Positions 1 to 7,939 of a stretch of DNA of 64,000 bases are shown here, piece by piece; the first letter of the stretch is position 1; each line of letters opens with the position of its first letter. The translations under genes were made by a program, and so were the position numbers. Below the pieces are notes generated by a model. It was given only the letters and a program-made list of their open reading frames with translations, was not told the DNA's origin and made no database searches. This DNA is from Chamaelirium japonicum (taxonomy: Eukaryota; Streptophyta; Magnoliopsida; Liliales; Melanthiaceae). The DNA lies in NCBI GenBank assembly GCA_947650365.1, contig CANTAL010000143.1, positions 620,001-684,000 on the forward strand. The letters run 5' to 3'.

Positions 1-771
1 TTCACCAAATGGGTGGAAGCGGTCCCGCTAGCCAAGATAGGCGAGAAGCAGGTAAAAGACTTCCTTTGGAAGAATATTTTCTGCCGGTTCGGTCTGCCTC
101 GGGTACTTATCACCGACAATGGTCGCCAGTTCGACAATTGCTTGATCAGAAGTTTTTGTGTTGAATATGGAGTCGACCTAAGGTTCTCTTCCCCAAGGTA
201 TCCTCAAAGCAATGGGCAGGCCGAAGCAACGAATCGCGTGATCTTGGACAACCTCAAGAAAAGGCTGGAAGGAAAAAAAGGATTGTGGGAGCAGGAGCTC
301 GACGGGGTCTTGTGGGCCTACCGCACTACTCCACGTCGCTCAACAAGCGAATCCCCTTTCAGTCTCACTTTTGGTTGCGAAGCCGTGCTACCCATAGAGG
401 CCGAGCTGCCCACTGAAAGAAGGCTTGCGTCGGCGGAGGTCGACAACGACAAGCTACTCGTCGATTCCCTTGATCAGCTCGAAGAAAGACGAGAGTGCGC
501 CAACCTACACCTCGCCGGATATAGACAGGAAATGAAGCGCGCCTACGACAAGAGAGTCCGCCATCGGGCATTCAAGGCCGGCGACCTGGTAATGAGAAAG
601 GTGTTCACAAACACGCAAGAGCCTAATGCTGGAAAGCTCGCGGCGAACTGGGAAGGCCCATACATAATACACGAAGCAGGAATCTCGGGGGCTTACCGGT
701 TGATGACCGCTGGAGGCGACCTGTTAGAGCGACCTTGGAACGCTCTGCACCTTCGCAAGTTCTATGCCTAA
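1..771 (+). CDS. Integrase C-terminal part of gag-pol polyprotein
   Basis: This is the end of the retrotransposon polyprotein, reading in frame from base 1, so the true start lies upstream of the window. It shows a DDE-type integrase core: TDNGRQF with the second acidic residue coded at 115-117, then SNGQAEATNR with the glutamate at 223-225. Exactly 35 residues lie between them, the classical D-35-E spacing. YRTTPRRSTSESPFSLTFG is the usual plant gypsy block that follows. Near the C-terminus NWEGPYII is the GPY/F module of Ty3/gypsy integrases, and WNALHLRKFYA is the typical polyprotein end. The first catalytic aspartate is upstream. The enzyme would insert the element's cDNA in the nucleus. 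No chromodomain is seen after the GPY/F module, which fits Tat rather than chromovirus lineages. Confidence 0.93.
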   Translation, partial: FTKWVEAVPLAKIGEKQVKDFLWKNIFCRFGLPRVLITDNGRQFDNCLIRSFCVEYGVDLRFSSPRYPQSNGQAEATNRVILDNLKKRLEGKKGLWEQELDGVLWAYRTTPRRSTSESPFSLTFGCEAVLPIEAELPTERRLASAEVDNDKLLVDSLDQLEERRECANLHLAGYRQEMKRAYDKRVRHRAFKAGDLVMRKVFTNTQEPNAGKLAANWEGPYIIHEAGISGAYRLMTAGGDLLERPWNALHLRKFYA

Positions 772-886
772 GGAAATTTTTGTAAATTATCTTCTGAAGA
801 GGTTATGAATGAACGATTGAGGTTTCAGCAATTTAACTAGGAAACTCGGCGCGGCAAGAGCCCGCATGATTGGTAAAAGCATAGTC
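772..886. other. Short spacer after polyprotein
   Basis: This is AT-rich sequence between the polyprotein stop and the first 78-bp repeat. No gene or motif is recognised. Confidence 0.6.
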
Positions 887-1276
887 CGCCGCTGTGCGGA
901 CTTAAAACAAGATCGGGATCCTCAGAGGCAGCCAGTGGGCGACCTTGAGCTTCCCGGGGTAGTCCACCGTTGCGCGGACTTAAAGCAAGACCGGGATCCT
1001 CAGAGGCAGCCAGTGGGCGACCTTGAGCTTCCCGGGGTAGTCCGTCGTTGTGCGGACTTAAAGCAAGACCGGGATCGTCAGAGGCAGCCAGTGGGCGACC
1101 TTGAGCTTCCCGGGGCAGTCCGCCGTTGTGCGGACTTAAAGCAAGACCGGGATCCTCAGAGGCAGCCAGTGGGCGACCTTGAGCTTCCCGGGGCAGTCCG
1201 CCGTTGTGCGGACTTAAAGCAAGACCGGGATCCTCAGAGGCAACCAGAGGGCAACCTTGAGCTTCCCGGGGAAGTC
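887..1276 (+). repeat. 78-bp tandem repeat, five copies, in retrotransposon 3' UTR
   Basis: Five head-to-tail copies of a 78-bp unit start at 887, 965, 1,043, 1,121 and 1,199. Each unit runs from about TGCGGACTTAAAGCAAGACC through CAGAGGCAGCCAGTGGGCGA to CTTGAGCTTCCCGGGG. A decayed sixth copy continues to about 1,345. Copies differ by only a few bases; copy five has more changes (CAACCAGAGGGCAACC). The unit is a multiple of three, so a frame stays open across it, but this is a by-product and not a gene. Tandem repeats in this hypervariable 3' region are well known for Tat-lineage elements and have been proposed as seeds of satellites. This unit shows no resemblance to the 23-bp satellite to the right. 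Confidence 0.95.
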
Positions 1277-1432
1277 CGCTGCCAAGTGGACTCTAAACCA
1301 AACCAAGATCCTTCGCATTCCCCTGCCCTGAACGGAAGCATCCTGGCGTTGGCATACCTCTCAAAGGGCGAGCCCGCCAAACAGGATCATCGAGAGAAAT
1401 TAACCGGGCAGGGGGCAGCTAGCACTTATTAG

Positions 1433-1765
1433 TTTCCTTTAAAAATAAAAATGGTTTAAGCCTCTGAGTATAGGGAAGTTTTTGGAATCGTTTGGTTTGC
1501 TTATCGTTTTCCGGGCTCAGAGACATTGCGTTTTTGCGAGCATGCCGAGTTTTTTGTTTTCATGTACTTTAAAATAAAAGGGTTGAATCGAATTAGCTAC
1601 CTCGCCCGGGGTATCACTCTTGAGATCGCTGCGAAACTCCTAAAGCGGACTCGTGAGCGACACAGAGAAAGAAAGGAACGCATGGACGAGCTCAAAAAGA
1701 TATAAATTTCATTGATTGACAAAAATTACAAAAGTAGTTACAAGGCTGCAAGCTCAAGGCTTGCT
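1433..1765. other. Non-coding spacer in retrotransposon 3' region
   Basis: This AT-rich stretch lies between the tandem repeats and the 3' end of the antisense gene. It would hold the 3' untranslated region of an antisense transcript. No gene, clear polyadenylation signal or repeat is recognised. Confidence 0.5.
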
Positions 1766-1769
1766 TGTC

Positions 1770-2281
1770 TCCGCCCCACTGTCGTCCCCTCGGTGCCGCT
1801 TCTTCGACCTTTCGGTCTTGTACTTCTCCACAGCGGCCAGGGCGCCTTTCTTGAGGAGATCGTCCAGTTGGGCTTGGAGGCGACCTTGCTGAGCCCGAAG
1901 GCCATTGGCGTGTGTCTACTTCAAGGCCGCGATCTCCGTCTTCAGAGCAGCGACCTCGCCTTGAAGTTGAGCCGCTTCCCGCTGTGCGACCTCCCGGGCG
2001 GACACAGCTTCGTCTCGCTCCGCCTTAGCCTTGAGGAGGGCGGTAGCGGACAGGCCTTTGGCTACCTCGGCCATGGCGAGGCCTGACGCCAGGGTTTTGA
2101 CCCTGCGGTGCAGTGCCTCTGACTCCGCCCTCAGCTCCTCGGAGCCCTTGGCTCGCTGAAGCTCGTGGATGTGCTCGTCTACCTTGCGCTCGGACCCCCG
2201 AAGGGAATCATCGAACAAGGCGATCAGCGCTTTCCCAGCCCCAGCGACCTCCGCGGCCAGCGCCTGGCTCTGCCTCTCTGC
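1770..2281 (-). CDS. Antisense ORF region: coiled-coil tail
   Basis: Minus-strand coding block rich in Ala, Glu, Lys, Arg and Leu with heptad-like spacing (for example HELQRAKGSEELRAESEALH and REAAQLQGEVAALKTEIAAL). It is predicted to form a long coiled coil and so to oligomerise. A tail of this kind commonly follows the globular domain of the antisense protein in Tat-lineage elements (recalled from the family, not tested). The block ends in a basic stretch near 1,790-1,830. It is part of a fossil element. Whether this copy still encodes a complete protein is doubtful. Confidence 0.6.
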
Positions 2282-2353
2282 CTGCATAAGAAAGGAGGAG
2301 GAGTTAGCAAGAATTGAGACTAATATTTGTACGAGGACAGGTGCGGTGAGTAC
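2282..2353 (-). other. Intron-like segment in antisense gene (72 bp)
   Basis: On the minus strand this segment starts GTACTC after GAG and ends TTTCTTATGCAG before GCAGAG. It is richer in A and T than its GC-rich flanks. A CTAAC sequence matching the plant branch-point consensus lies about 25 bases before the end and is followed by a pyrimidine tract (TCCTCCTCCTTTCTT). The 72-bp length is a multiple of three and the segment has no stop in the reading frame, so retained and spliced forms could both be read. Splicing is inferred from these signals only. Confidence 0.55.
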
Positions 2354-2990
2354 CTCGGCAAGGCGTTCGCTTATGGAGGCAAAGGGAGCACGCGCGAAAA
2401 CGTTGCGGCCCAGCAGCTGCCGCACGTAGTAGGGCGCCCCTCCCCTCCTCCGCAGAGGAGCCCGCGCTGGGACCCCCGGGAGCTCCGGAAGGAGGGAGCG
2501 CGATGGGAGGAGTGGGGGCTATCACATCCCCTGGGCGAGCTCCGGCTCCTGGCGGGCTCGGAGGGTCCGCCGTGGCCCCCTTGGCCTCCGGCTCCGAGCT
2601 GAAGGACTCAGAGTCGGAGCCAATGTCTACAAAGCTAGGGGACCTGTAGACCAGGTCCCCTAAGCCCTGCTGGGAGCATACTCCCTCCTGGCCCTCTGCA
2701 GGAGGCGAGGCCGGAGGGGCGGGAGCTGGAGCGGCCGCCGGTGAAGAGGCCGCGGGAGTTGGAGCCGAGGCCGACAAGGAGGTCGCAGCGACGGCGTCGG
2801 ACTCGCCCTGCTGGACCCCTGCCCCGTCGGCGGGAGATGGAGGCTCCTGCCCGCTCGATCCCAGCCCTGGTGCGGGAGCTGATGGAGTCGGGGGCTTCTC
2901 CACTTGGGCGGAGGCAGAAGGCTCCGCCCGGGAAGGTTGAGGAGCGGGCTCTTCCTCCTTGCAGCCTGATGCCTCTTCCGCGGAGTCCGT
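2354..2990 (-). other. Antisense ORF region: Pro/Ala/Ser-rich linker
   Basis: Very GC-rich minus-strand sequence coding for low-complexity Pro-, Ala- and Ser-rich protein with an acidic patch (VDIGSDSESFSSEPEA). It links the globular domain to the coiled-coil tail. The reading frame is hard to assign because several frames are open in such GC-rich DNA. No enzyme motif is seen. Confidence 0.45.
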
Positions 2991-4304
2991 TCAGCTAGGC
3001 TCCGAGTCCAGGCCCGCCTCCTCCAGCGCTTTCCGCCGCCGTTCCGCCTGGACATTAGAAGGAGCGGGCCCCGCGCGCTTGGCCTTTTTCTTCCCGCGGG
3101 CCTCCATCTCTGGCGTCAGCACTGCTACACGAAGCGGGACGGTCAGATCGCCCGGGAAATAGCCCATTAAAATTTGAGCCATCCCGGATTCGACTTCCGC
3201 CATGGTTAGCGGGAGGTCGATGTTCGGGTCGTCAGGCTCGACCATCTGGATCTTGTGGTGGACAATTGGAGTTGGGGTAGGGGGCTGACCTGGGCCGGAA
3301 TCCGGGCGAGGAGGCTGGGGAGGAGCGGAGGCTTCGCCCTGGCGGAGCATCTCCATGGTGTCGGGGTCGTTGAGGCGGATGGGCGAAGCCCGCCTCCGGA
3401 CCGTCTTCTTGCGGGGGTTGCCTCCCGAGCTCCCTGCCCCCTGGCTGGCCCCTTTGGAGGGAGGAGCGTTCTGCATCGGCGGAATAGCACCGACCTCCTC
3501 CTCCTTCTTCTTCCGGACGATCTTCTTCTTCAGCAGAATAGCGCCGGTCTTCCCGTCCTTCAGCTGGAAGGCGAAGTCGGGAGCAGTGATCCTCTCCGGG
3601 GTCCGCCCACCGAGGTAGTGGAGGATCGCCTCATCCAGAGATCGCTCCCGGTCGGGAGCGATGCACTTCTTCTTCCCCGCCTTGTAGAAGGAGATCTCCC
3701 GGAAGACCACCGTCGGGGGAGCCCCGGGGTGAGCCGAGACTCTGCTGAACCACCCGCGCCAGTCGCCGACCGCCACGAAAGGATAGTCCTTCCAGTGGCG
3801 GTCCTTGCTCTCGATGGTGGAGAAGGGGAGCACCTCGCCAGGTCGTCCAGCGAGGTAGAAGTAGCCGCAGCCCGTGGAGCTGAAGACCGATGAGGGCTTG
3901 AGGAGCCACTTTTTGAGCAAGTAGCTCAGTGGGATCCTCGCCTTCAGGGCGGTCTCCAGCTGAGACAGCCCATAGAGTATCCCCCAGGAGTTTCCAGAGA
4001 GTTGGGCGGGGCAAAGCCCCGTCAACTCCAGGAGCTCCCCGGCGAGATGATTCAGGGGGAACCGCAGCCCAGACCACAGCAGCCCGACGGAAGCTACTGT
4101 GCCCTGGGGCGGCCTCCCCGAGAGTGGCATCTCGGTGACGAGGATCTCCTGAGGGAGATCGATCGCCGCCCGGATACTCTCCCCGACGGGCACTCCGATC
4201 GGGTTCTGTAGCCAAACCACCGCCCTCTCAGCGGCGGGCTCGGAGGCTTGGGCGGCTGCAGCAGCGGCGACAACAGCAGCAGCAACGTCGGAAGCGGAGG
4301 CCAT
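2991..4304 (-). CDS. Antisense ORF of Tat-like element, putative gypsy-type transposon domain
   Basis: This minus-strand frame gives about 437 residues from the ATG at 4,304-4,302 (MASASDVAAAV). After an Ala-rich leader, residues about 25-250 form a globular domain: GLRFPLNHLAGELLELTGLC, QLSGNSWGILYGL, GCGYFYLAGR, HWKDYPFVAVGDWRGWF, DEAILHYLGG. That pattern recalls the plant 'putative gypsy type transposon' family (Pfam Transposase_28, PF04195; from memory, not searched). Basic clusters KKKIVRKKK (about 259-267) and RKKTVRRR (about 298-305) look like nuclear-localisation signals, and a Pro-rich tail follows. An in-frame upstream Met at 4,424 lies almost on the TATA box at 4,429-4,436, so it should not be in the mRNA; I therefore prefer 4,304. 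The protein's function is unknown. It may oppose or regulate sense expression (inference). Confidence 0.75.
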   Translation of the reverse strand: MASASDVAAAVVAAAAAAQASEPAAERAVVWLQNPIGVPVGESIRAAIDLPQEILVTEMPLSGRPPQGTVASVGLLWSGLRFPLNHLAGELLELTGLCPAQLSGNSWGILYGLSQLETALKARIPLSYLLKKWLLKPSSVFSSTGCGYFYLAGRPGEVLPFSTIESKDRHWKDYPFVAVGDWRGWFSRVSAHPGAPPTVVFREISFYKAGKKKCIAPDRERSLDEAILHYLGGRTPERITAPDFAFQLKDGKTGAILLKKKIVRKKKEEEVGAIPPMQNAPPSKGASQGAGSSGGNPRKKTVRRRASPIRLNDPDTMEMLRQGEASAPPQPPRPDSGPGQPPTPTPIVHHKIQMVEPDDPNIDLPLTMAEVESGMAQILMGYFPGDLTVPLRVAVLTPEMEARGKKKAKRAGPAPSNVQAERRRKALEEAGLDSEPS

Positions 4305-4316
4305 TAGAGCAGAAAA

Positions 4317-4356
4317 GCAAAGGCGAGCTGAAAGCAGCAAAGGCGAGCTGAAAGCA
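4317..4356. repeat. 20-bp direct repeat, two copies, in antisense leader
   Basis: GCAAAGGCGAGCTGAAAGCA occurs twice without a gap (4,317-4,336 and 4,337-4,356), within the likely 5' untranslated leader of the antisense transcript, just before its ATG. Confidence 0.9.
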
Positions 4357-4428
4357 GGAAAGAAAGAGCGAGCAGGAGAGAAGGGAGAGCTGTTTTCACG
4401 CAGCGGTAAAAATCGCCCCCCCATCCCC

Positions 4429-4436
4429 TATTTATA
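4429..4436 (-). promoter_or_regulatory. TATA box of antisense promoter
   Basis: On the minus strand this reads TATAAATA within CTATAAATAGGGG. It lies about 125 bp before the antisense ATG at 4,304. A start site some 30 bp downstream (near 4,400) would give a leader of about 100 bases. Position and sequence match a plant core promoter. Use in vivo is inferred. Confidence 0.7.
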
Positions 4437-4492
4437 GGCGAGTGAGAGACAGGTGAATCGATCCGCAGTTAATGCCCGAGCGTGCGCGACGA

Positions 4493-4635
4493 GGCGACGT
4501 GACGGCGATCAAAGCGACAGCTCGCTTCTTTCCAATCGTCGAGTGCCACGTGGACCACGCGTGGAAAAAGCTGCGCCGACACCAGCACTGTCCTTTATTG
4601 ACAAAAGAAGGGACAAATGGGGAGGAGACACGTGT
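4493..4635. promoter_or_regulatory. Cluster of ACGT-core boxes upstream of antisense TATA
   Basis: CCACGTGG (4,546-4,553) and ACACGTGT (4,628-4,635) are perfect palindromic G-boxes. GACGTGACGG near 4,495-4,504 is a further ACGT element, and CCACGCGTGG (4,555-4,564) is a second palindrome directly beside the first G-box. G-boxes bind plant bZIP and bHLH factors (established). They lie about 60-200 bp upstream of the minus-strand TATA box, a proximal-promoter position. The spacing suggests a regulated antisense promoter (inference). Confidence 0.55.
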
Positions 4636-4639
4636 CTCG

Positions 4640-5020
4640 CGCCGATCGGGATCTCATGATGAGATTCGCTGTATCAGCATTGAGCCTCGCGCCGCAGTTA
4701 AGGTGAAGCGACCGTTGGAGATTTGGCGCGATACCCAAGTCACAAAAATCGCCCACGACAGGCGCCCAAGCTCGCCCGAAGCAGACCCTGACCGCATGTG
4801 AGGAGCTCGCATCGCAAGGAAATCGCTCATGGCTGATGCTCGTGGCCCGCCCAGCGTTTGTGAAATACTGGCAGTCAAAGCTCTCGGCGCAGGCCGCCAT
4901 CGCTACTATCTCCGCCCCATCAGAAAATTGTTGCGGCAGACATTGATATCAGGCACATTGCCAGGGATGGGAGCACATTAAGACTTCTGAGCAAGCGTCG
5001 AGTTTCCTCGATCACTCCCT
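4640..5020. other. Spacer between antisense promoter and purine tract
   Basis: Non-coding element sequence. The only notable item is CGCCCAAGCTCGCCC at 4,763-4,777, which matches the unit of the LTR minisatellite at 5,315-5,434. Nothing else is recognised. Confidence 0.5.
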
Positions 5021-5033
5021 CAGGAGGGGGTAA
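5021..5033 (+). other. Polypurine tract before the 3' LTR
   Basis: CAGGAGGGGG followed by TAA sits directly before the LTR start TGTTGG. A purine-rich tract here primes plus-strand DNA synthesis in LTR elements (established). Confidence 0.8.
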
Positions 5034-5314
5034 TGTTGGGGGTAGTCAGAAACCACATATCTTGGGTAGCATTGCAAACACACCTGAGATAAGAGTTCTC
5101 GAGGGAGCCCGTCCAGGATTTGGAACCCTCGGAAGCCGAGTGTGCCCCCTTTCCAGTCCGAAAGAAGCTCGCTCCCACAGGGAGCTGGATGGACACCTTG
5201 TATCTGAGTGCAGCTCGCCCCTCCCAGACCCCGCAGGAGTTCGCGCCCCCGTGCTCACTAAATCATCTTGACAAGGAGCGAGATCCACAGTGGGCTGAAG
5301 GGGCCCAAGGCAAA

Positions 5315-5434
5315 GAGCTCGCCCAAGCTTGCCCAGGAGCTCGCCCAAGCTCGCCCAAGCTCGCCCAGGAGCTCGCCCAAGCTCGCCCATGAGCTCGCCC
5401 AAGCTCGCCCAGGAGCTCGCCCAAGCTCGCCCAG
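5315..5434. repeat. GAGCTCGCCCA minisatellite inside LTR
   Basis: About 120 bp are made almost wholly of 10-12-bp words AGCTCGCCCA and GAGCTCGCCCA, mostly paired as 22-bp units with one 32-bp unit. The repeat lies in the U3 part, about 310 bp upstream of the LTR TATA box. Such repeats often vary in copy number between element copies (inference). Confidence 0.92.
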
Positions 5435-5746
5435 ACCCCTGTTTATCGAAGAGGTTGCTCCCGCGAGGTCCAACTCTTGATAAATATGGGCGAAAAGACG
5501 GAGCAGTACCGGGCGAGCTGGCCTTTGTTTCCTCCCTGAGACCGCCCGGGCTTGAACATTCTAGAATGGCCATCTGGCCACGACAAGAAAGATTCCCTCC
5601 CCCACTCAAACCGTCTGGCAGGCTTGACGACAGAATGTCAGGGCACGAGTACCAAGGACTGTCAGACCCACGCGAGCCAGAACGTGGGGGTCTAGAAAGC
5701 CCTGGATGAATCTCCGCGTGTCGAGGTACGGTAGGCCGCCGATTGC

Positions 5747-5753
5747 TATAAAT
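5747..5753 (+). promoter_or_regulatory. LTR TATA box
   Basis: TATAAAT occurs within TTGCTATAAATGCTC. This is the best core-promoter candidate of the LTR and would start sense transcription near 5,780. Confidence 0.7.
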
Positions 5754-5840
5754 GCTCACCCCCAGGCTCCATAGTACAGGTTCGAATTCCTTTTCCCTAC
5801 CACTTTGGTATACCGCAGCTCGCCGTTGTGCCACCGTGAC

Positions 5841-5860
5841 TGACTTGAGCGTCGGAGGGT
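5841..5860 (+). other. Conserved R/U5 motif of plant gypsy LTRs
   Basis: TGACTTGAGCGTCGGAGGGT is a sequence I recognise from LTRs of many plant Tat-like elements, downstream of the TATA box. Its role is uncertain. Confidence 0.55.
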
Positions 5861-5950
5861 CTGTGCTCCTAAGGGAGCCAGCCGTTCTCACGTTCTCTTT
5901 TCTTTGTCTTGCAGGCAGCCCGCACGGACCAGCGAAAAATCCCCCGAACA

Positions 5951-6002
5951 CGATCCATTCTAATTCATTCGTACGATCGTACGAATGAATTAGAATGGAT
6001 CG
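5951..6002. repeat. 52-bp perfect palindrome at LTR/satellite border (J4)
   Basis: The first 26 bases of satellite (minus polarity) are the exact reverse complement of the next 26, centred on CGATCG at 5,976/5,977. It is the first polarity switch of the array and begins at the base after the LTR. Other J4 centres (CGTACGATCGTACG) lie at about 17,684, 39,427, 52,029 and 62,488, with a decayed one at 22,235. Confidence 0.95.
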
Positions 6003-7923
6003 TACGGAATGAATTAGAATGGATTGTATGAATGAATTAGAATGGATACATTCGTGCGAATGAATTAGAATGGATCATACGAAAGAGTAAGAATGGATCG
6101 TACGAATGAAATAGAATGGATTGTACGAATGAATTAGAATGGATCGTACAAATGAATTAGAATGGATCGTACGAATGAATTAGAATGGATCATACGAATG
6201 AGTAAGAATGGATCGTACAAATGAAATAGAATGGATTGTACGAATGAATTAGAATGGATCGTACGAATGAATTAGAATGGATCGTGTGAAAGAATTAGAA
6301 TGCATTGTATGAATGAATTAGAATGGATCGTATGAATGAATTAGAATGGATCGTGCGAATGAATTCGAATGAATCGCATGATCCATTCGAATATAATGGA
6401 TCGTATGAATGAATTAGAATGGATCGGGCGAATGAATTAGAATGGATTGTAGGAATGAATTAGAATGGATCGTATGAATGAATTAGAATAGATCGTATGA
6501 ATGAATTAGAATGGATCGTGCGAATGAATTAGAATGGATCGTACGAATGAATTAGAATGGATCGTACGAATGAATTAGAATGGATTATACGAATGAATTA
6601 GAATGGATCATACAAATGAGTAAGATTGGATCGTACGAATGAAATAGAATGGATTGTACGAATGAATTAGAATGGATACATTCGTGCGAATGAATTAGAA
6701 TGGATCGTACGAATGAATTAGAATGGATCGTACGAATGAATTAGAATGGATCGTACGAATGAATTAGAATGGATCGTACGAATGAATTAGAATGGATACA
6801 TTCGTGCGAATGAATTAGAATGGATCGAACGAATGAATTAGAATGGATCGTACGAATGAATTAGAATGGATCGTACGAATAAATTAGAATGGATCGTACG
6901 AATAAATTAGAATGGATACATTCGTCCGAATGAATTAGAATGGATCATACGAATGAGTAAGAATGGATCGTACGAATGAAATAGAATAGATTGTACGAAT
7001 GAATTAGAATGGATTCGTACGAATGAATTAGAATGGATACATTCGTGCGAATGAATTAGAATGGATCGTACCAATAAGTAAGAATGGATCGTACGAATGA
7101 AATAGAATGGATTGTGCGAATGAATTAGAATAGATCATACGAATGAATTAGAATGGATCGTACGAATGAATTAGAATGGATCCTATGAATGAATTAGAAT
7201 GGATCGTGTGAATGAATTAGAATGGATCGTACGAATGAATTAGAATGGATCGTGCTAATGAATTAGAATTGATCGAACGAATGAATTAGAATGGATGCAT
7301 TCGTGCGAATGAATTAGAATGGATCGGACGAATGAATTAGAATGGATTGTTCGAATGAGTAAGAATGGATCGTACGAATGAAATAGAATAGATCGTACGA
7401 ATGAATTAGAATGGATCGCACGAAGGAATTAGAATGGATCGTACGAATGAATTAGAATGGATATATTTGTGCAAATGAATTAGAATGGATCGTATGAGTT
7501 CATTAGAATGGATCGTACGAATGAATTAGAATGGATCGTATGAATGAATTAGAATGGATACATTCGTGTGAATGAATTAGAATGGATCGTGTGAATGAAT
7601 TAGAATAGATTTTGTGAATGAATTAGAACTGATCGTACGAATGAATTAGAATGGATACATTCGTGCGAATGAATTAGAATGGATTGTATGAATGAATCAG
7701 AATGGATCCTATGAATGAATTAGAATGGATCGTGCGAATGAATTAGAATGGATCGTACGAATGAATTAGAATGGATCGTGCTAATGAATTAGAATTGATC
7801 GAACGAATGAATTAGCATGGATCGTGCTAATGAATTAGAATGGAACGTACGAATGAATTAGAATGGATCGTGTGAAAGAATTAGAATGGATTGTATGAAT
7901 GAATTAGAATGAATTCGTACGAT
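5977..7923 (+). repeat. Satellite block, plus polarity
   Basis: J4 left, J1 right. Holds the inverted islet at 6,358-6,405 and the GTGCTAATG / TTAGCATGG marker set at about 7,740-7,850. CGTACGGAATG near 6,003 has an extra G, shared with copies at about 39,455, 43,431 and 62,515. Confidence 0.9.
6358..6405 (+). repeat. Inverted islet cassette (four copies, both orientations)
   Basis: A short reversed piece, GCATGATCCATTCGAAT, is embedded in a plus block and followed by CGGGCGAATG and TTGTAGGAATG monomers. A second plus copy is at about 52,568-52,612 with the same followers. Reverse-complement copies are at about 17,260-17,305 and 18,768-18,812, preceded by the reversed followers (CCTACAATCC, CGCCCGATCC). 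Confidence 0.8.
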
Positions 7924-7939
7924 CCATTCGAATTCATTC
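7907..7939. repeat. J1 junction cassette (first copy; about 16 canonical copies)
   Basis: Plus-to-minus switch: arms GAATGAATTCG and CGAATTCATTC, perfect reverse complements, flank an 11-bp spacer. Spacer TACGATCCATT (form A) occurs at 7,907, 11,264, 14,269, 24,092, 32,626, 38,993, 50,746, 57,316 and 61,572. The reverse-complement spacer AATGGATCGTA (form B) occurs at 18,064, 30,870, 31,532, 35,343, 46,622, 48,826 and 53,251. Flanks of A and B are also reverse complements of each other, so B is the A segment turned round. Decayed copies lie near 37,141, 39,807 and 54,421. Confidence 0.92.

Larger units (their letters stand above)
1..5950 (+). mobile_element. Ty3/gypsy LTR retrotransposon, Tat-like lineage, 3' part
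   Basis: The window opens inside the polyprotein of an LTR retrotransposon and runs to the last base of its 3' LTR. Visible parts in order are the integrase end (1-771), 78-bp tandem repeats (887-1,276), a minus-strand gene-like region (about 1,770-4,304) with its own promoter, a purine tract (5,021-5,030) and the LTR (5,034-5,950). An antisense reading frame and a repeat-bearing 3' untranslated region between pol and the 3' LTR are known for plant Tat-lineage elements. Assignment rests on this architecture plus the integrase sequence. The element is a fossil copy: integrase looks whole over the visible part, and the antisense region shows a few breaks or splice points. Age cannot be estimated because only one LTR is visible. 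It lies inside satellite DNA. Confidence 0.9.
5034..5950 (+). repeat. 3' long terminal repeat (917 bp)
   Basis: The LTR begins TGTTGGGGG after the purine tract and ends CCCCCGAACA, a near-perfect terminal inverted repeat with canonical TG...CA ends. Inside are a GC-rich minisatellite (5,315-5,434), a TATA box (5,747-5,753) and a conserved U5 motif (5,841-5,860). The next base is satellite DNA, so 5,951-5,955 (CGATC) should be one copy of the 5-bp target-site duplication. The partner copy lies beyond the left end of the window. Confidence 0.92.

Noticed and set aside
887-1276. 78-bp UTR repeat as the source of the 23-bp satellite
   Set aside because: The sequences share no word of useful length and differ strongly in GC content.
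866-1432. Open frame of 188 codons across the 78-bp repeats
   Set aside because: The unit length is a multiple of three, so an open frame is automatic. The protein is a pure 26-residue repeat with no known domain, downstream of the polyprotein stop.
1712-2086. Plus-strand open frame opposite the coiled-coil block
   Set aside because: It is a shadow of the minus-strand coding sequence, with no recognisable domain.
3255-4215. Several plus- and minus-strand frames overlapping the antisense gene
   Set aside because: They are shadow frames in GC-rich coding DNA. Only the frame with the globular domain, TATA-compatible start and basic clusters looks like a protein.
5046-5951. Long minus-strand open frame through the LTR
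   Set aside because: It runs through the minisatellite and the whole LTR and has low-complexity composition. GC-rich LTR sequence gives such frames by chance.
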